Source: Vibrio genomosp. F10 str. ZF-129 (lineage in GTDB: Bacteria; Pseudomonadota; Gammaproteobacteria; Enterobacterales; Vibrionaceae). From it: DNA of 64,000 bases. The position numbers and the translations under genes are program-made. Shown here in pieces: positions 63,611-64,000 of this stretch (position 1 is the first letter of the stretch; each line of letters starts with the position of its first letter). The notes under the pieces were generated by a model. It had not been told where the DNA came from and did no database searches. It worked only from the letters and a program-made list of their open reading frames with translations. The stretch covers positions 1 through 64,000 of the forward strand of contig NZ_AJYQ02000018.1 in the NCBI RefSeq assembly GCF_000287055.2, in the 5' to 3' direction.

Positions 63611-64000
63611 ATGACTCAAACAGAAAGCCGTTGCCTTTGTGGTGCTGTAAACATTGTTGCTGAAGACATTAACCCGAAGTTTACGGTGTGCCACTGTCAA
63701 TCATGCAGAACATGGGGTGGAGCCCCCTTCTTTGCGGTGAAATGCGGCTCAAAAGTAAAAATTGAAGGTAATGACTTCATCAAAACCTATGAATCGTCAT
63801 CTTGGGCATTGAGAGGTTTTTGCTCCGAATGTGGTACCCATCTTTTTTATCAGCTGAAAGCAACCGGTGAGTACAACATGCCGGTAGGTTTGTTTCCAAA
63901 TTTGAATGGATTGGAAATGGATATGCAGTATTTCATTGATAGGAAGCCAAGTTATTATTGTTTTTCAAATGAAACCCAAGAGATGACAACAGATGAGATA
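63611..64000 (+). CDS. GFA family protein (partial, runs off the window)
   Basis: At least 130 residues, cut by the window end. GFA (glutathione-dependent formaldehyde-activating / CENP-V-like) zinc domain: SRCLCGAVN, TVCHCQSCRTWGGAPFFAV and GFCSECGTHLF carry the zinc cysteines. Such proteins bind zinc and glutathione; the catalytic role in formaldehyde metabolism is disputed. ATG 63611 follows AAGGAG (63597-63602) by 8 nt. Likely co-transcribed with the ABM-like gene. Confidence 0.9.
   Translation, partial: MTQTESRCLCGAVNIVAEDINPKFTVCHCQSCRTWGGAPFFAVKCGSKVKIEGNDFIKTYESSSWALRGFCSECGTHLFYQLKATGEYNMPVGLFPNLNGLEMDMQYFIDRKPSYYCFSNETQEMTTDEI

Overview
The window reads as chromosomal DNA of a marine Vibrionaceae member, most likely Vibrio. 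The evidence is a recognisable LuxT, a kbl-tdh pair, guaC, pyrC, a MoxR/Bat gene cluster, Fur- and PurR-type operators, and two chitin-degrading enzymes. From memory, several of these genes (kbl/tdh, guaC, pyrC, MoxR-Bat) lie on the second chromosome in V. cholerae, so a chromosome II origin is likely; this is inference. No rRNA, tRNA, IS element, prophage or CRISPR array is visible.

Layout. 1-7 kb: chemoreceptor, threonine catabolism (kbl-tdh), MscS-like channel, lipase-like hydrolase, GNAT and ASCH genes. 7-16 kb: SDR, long RluA-type pseudouridine synthase, a Fur-box gene of unknown function, a Lon-like protease, an L,D-transpeptidase and a GAF-GAF-GGDEF cyclase. 16.8-23.7 kb: six-gene minus-strand operon moxR-DUF58-DUF4381-batA-batB/C-batD. 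24-34 kb: small protein, three EamA exporters, pyrC, MOSC-ferredoxin, Dabb and LysE genes beside an integron-attC-like relic, an AraC regulator and an MFS transporter. 34-45 kb: a 32-residue membrane peptide, VOC, YdjM-like, LysR/NemA, a broken outer-membrane gene, M14 peptidase, FrnE, a cytoplasmic alpha-amylase behind MalT-like boxes, an acyltransferase and a secreted 20-residue-repeat protein. 45-50 kb: DUF406, luxT, a REC-CheC/PAS pair and guaC. 50-64 kb: GH19 chitinase, arsR and acr3 with duplicated operators, AraC plus a Fur-box TonB receptor, BASS transporter, AA10 LPMO, and a WYL regulator/ABM-like/GFA group cut by the window end.

Functional themes: chitin and alpha-glucan use, iron uptake, arsenite efflux, c-di-GMP and quorum-linked regulation, and export of small molecules.

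The most unusual feature is not a gene. At least a dozen loci carry short, degenerate tandem arrays, mostly with a 15-17 bp period and unrelated unit sequences. They sit in short intergenic gaps and several begin or end exactly at a stop codon or supply a gene's leader and ribosome-binding site. I saw nothing that explains them. Positions of domains within proteins are estimates read by eye; no database search was run.
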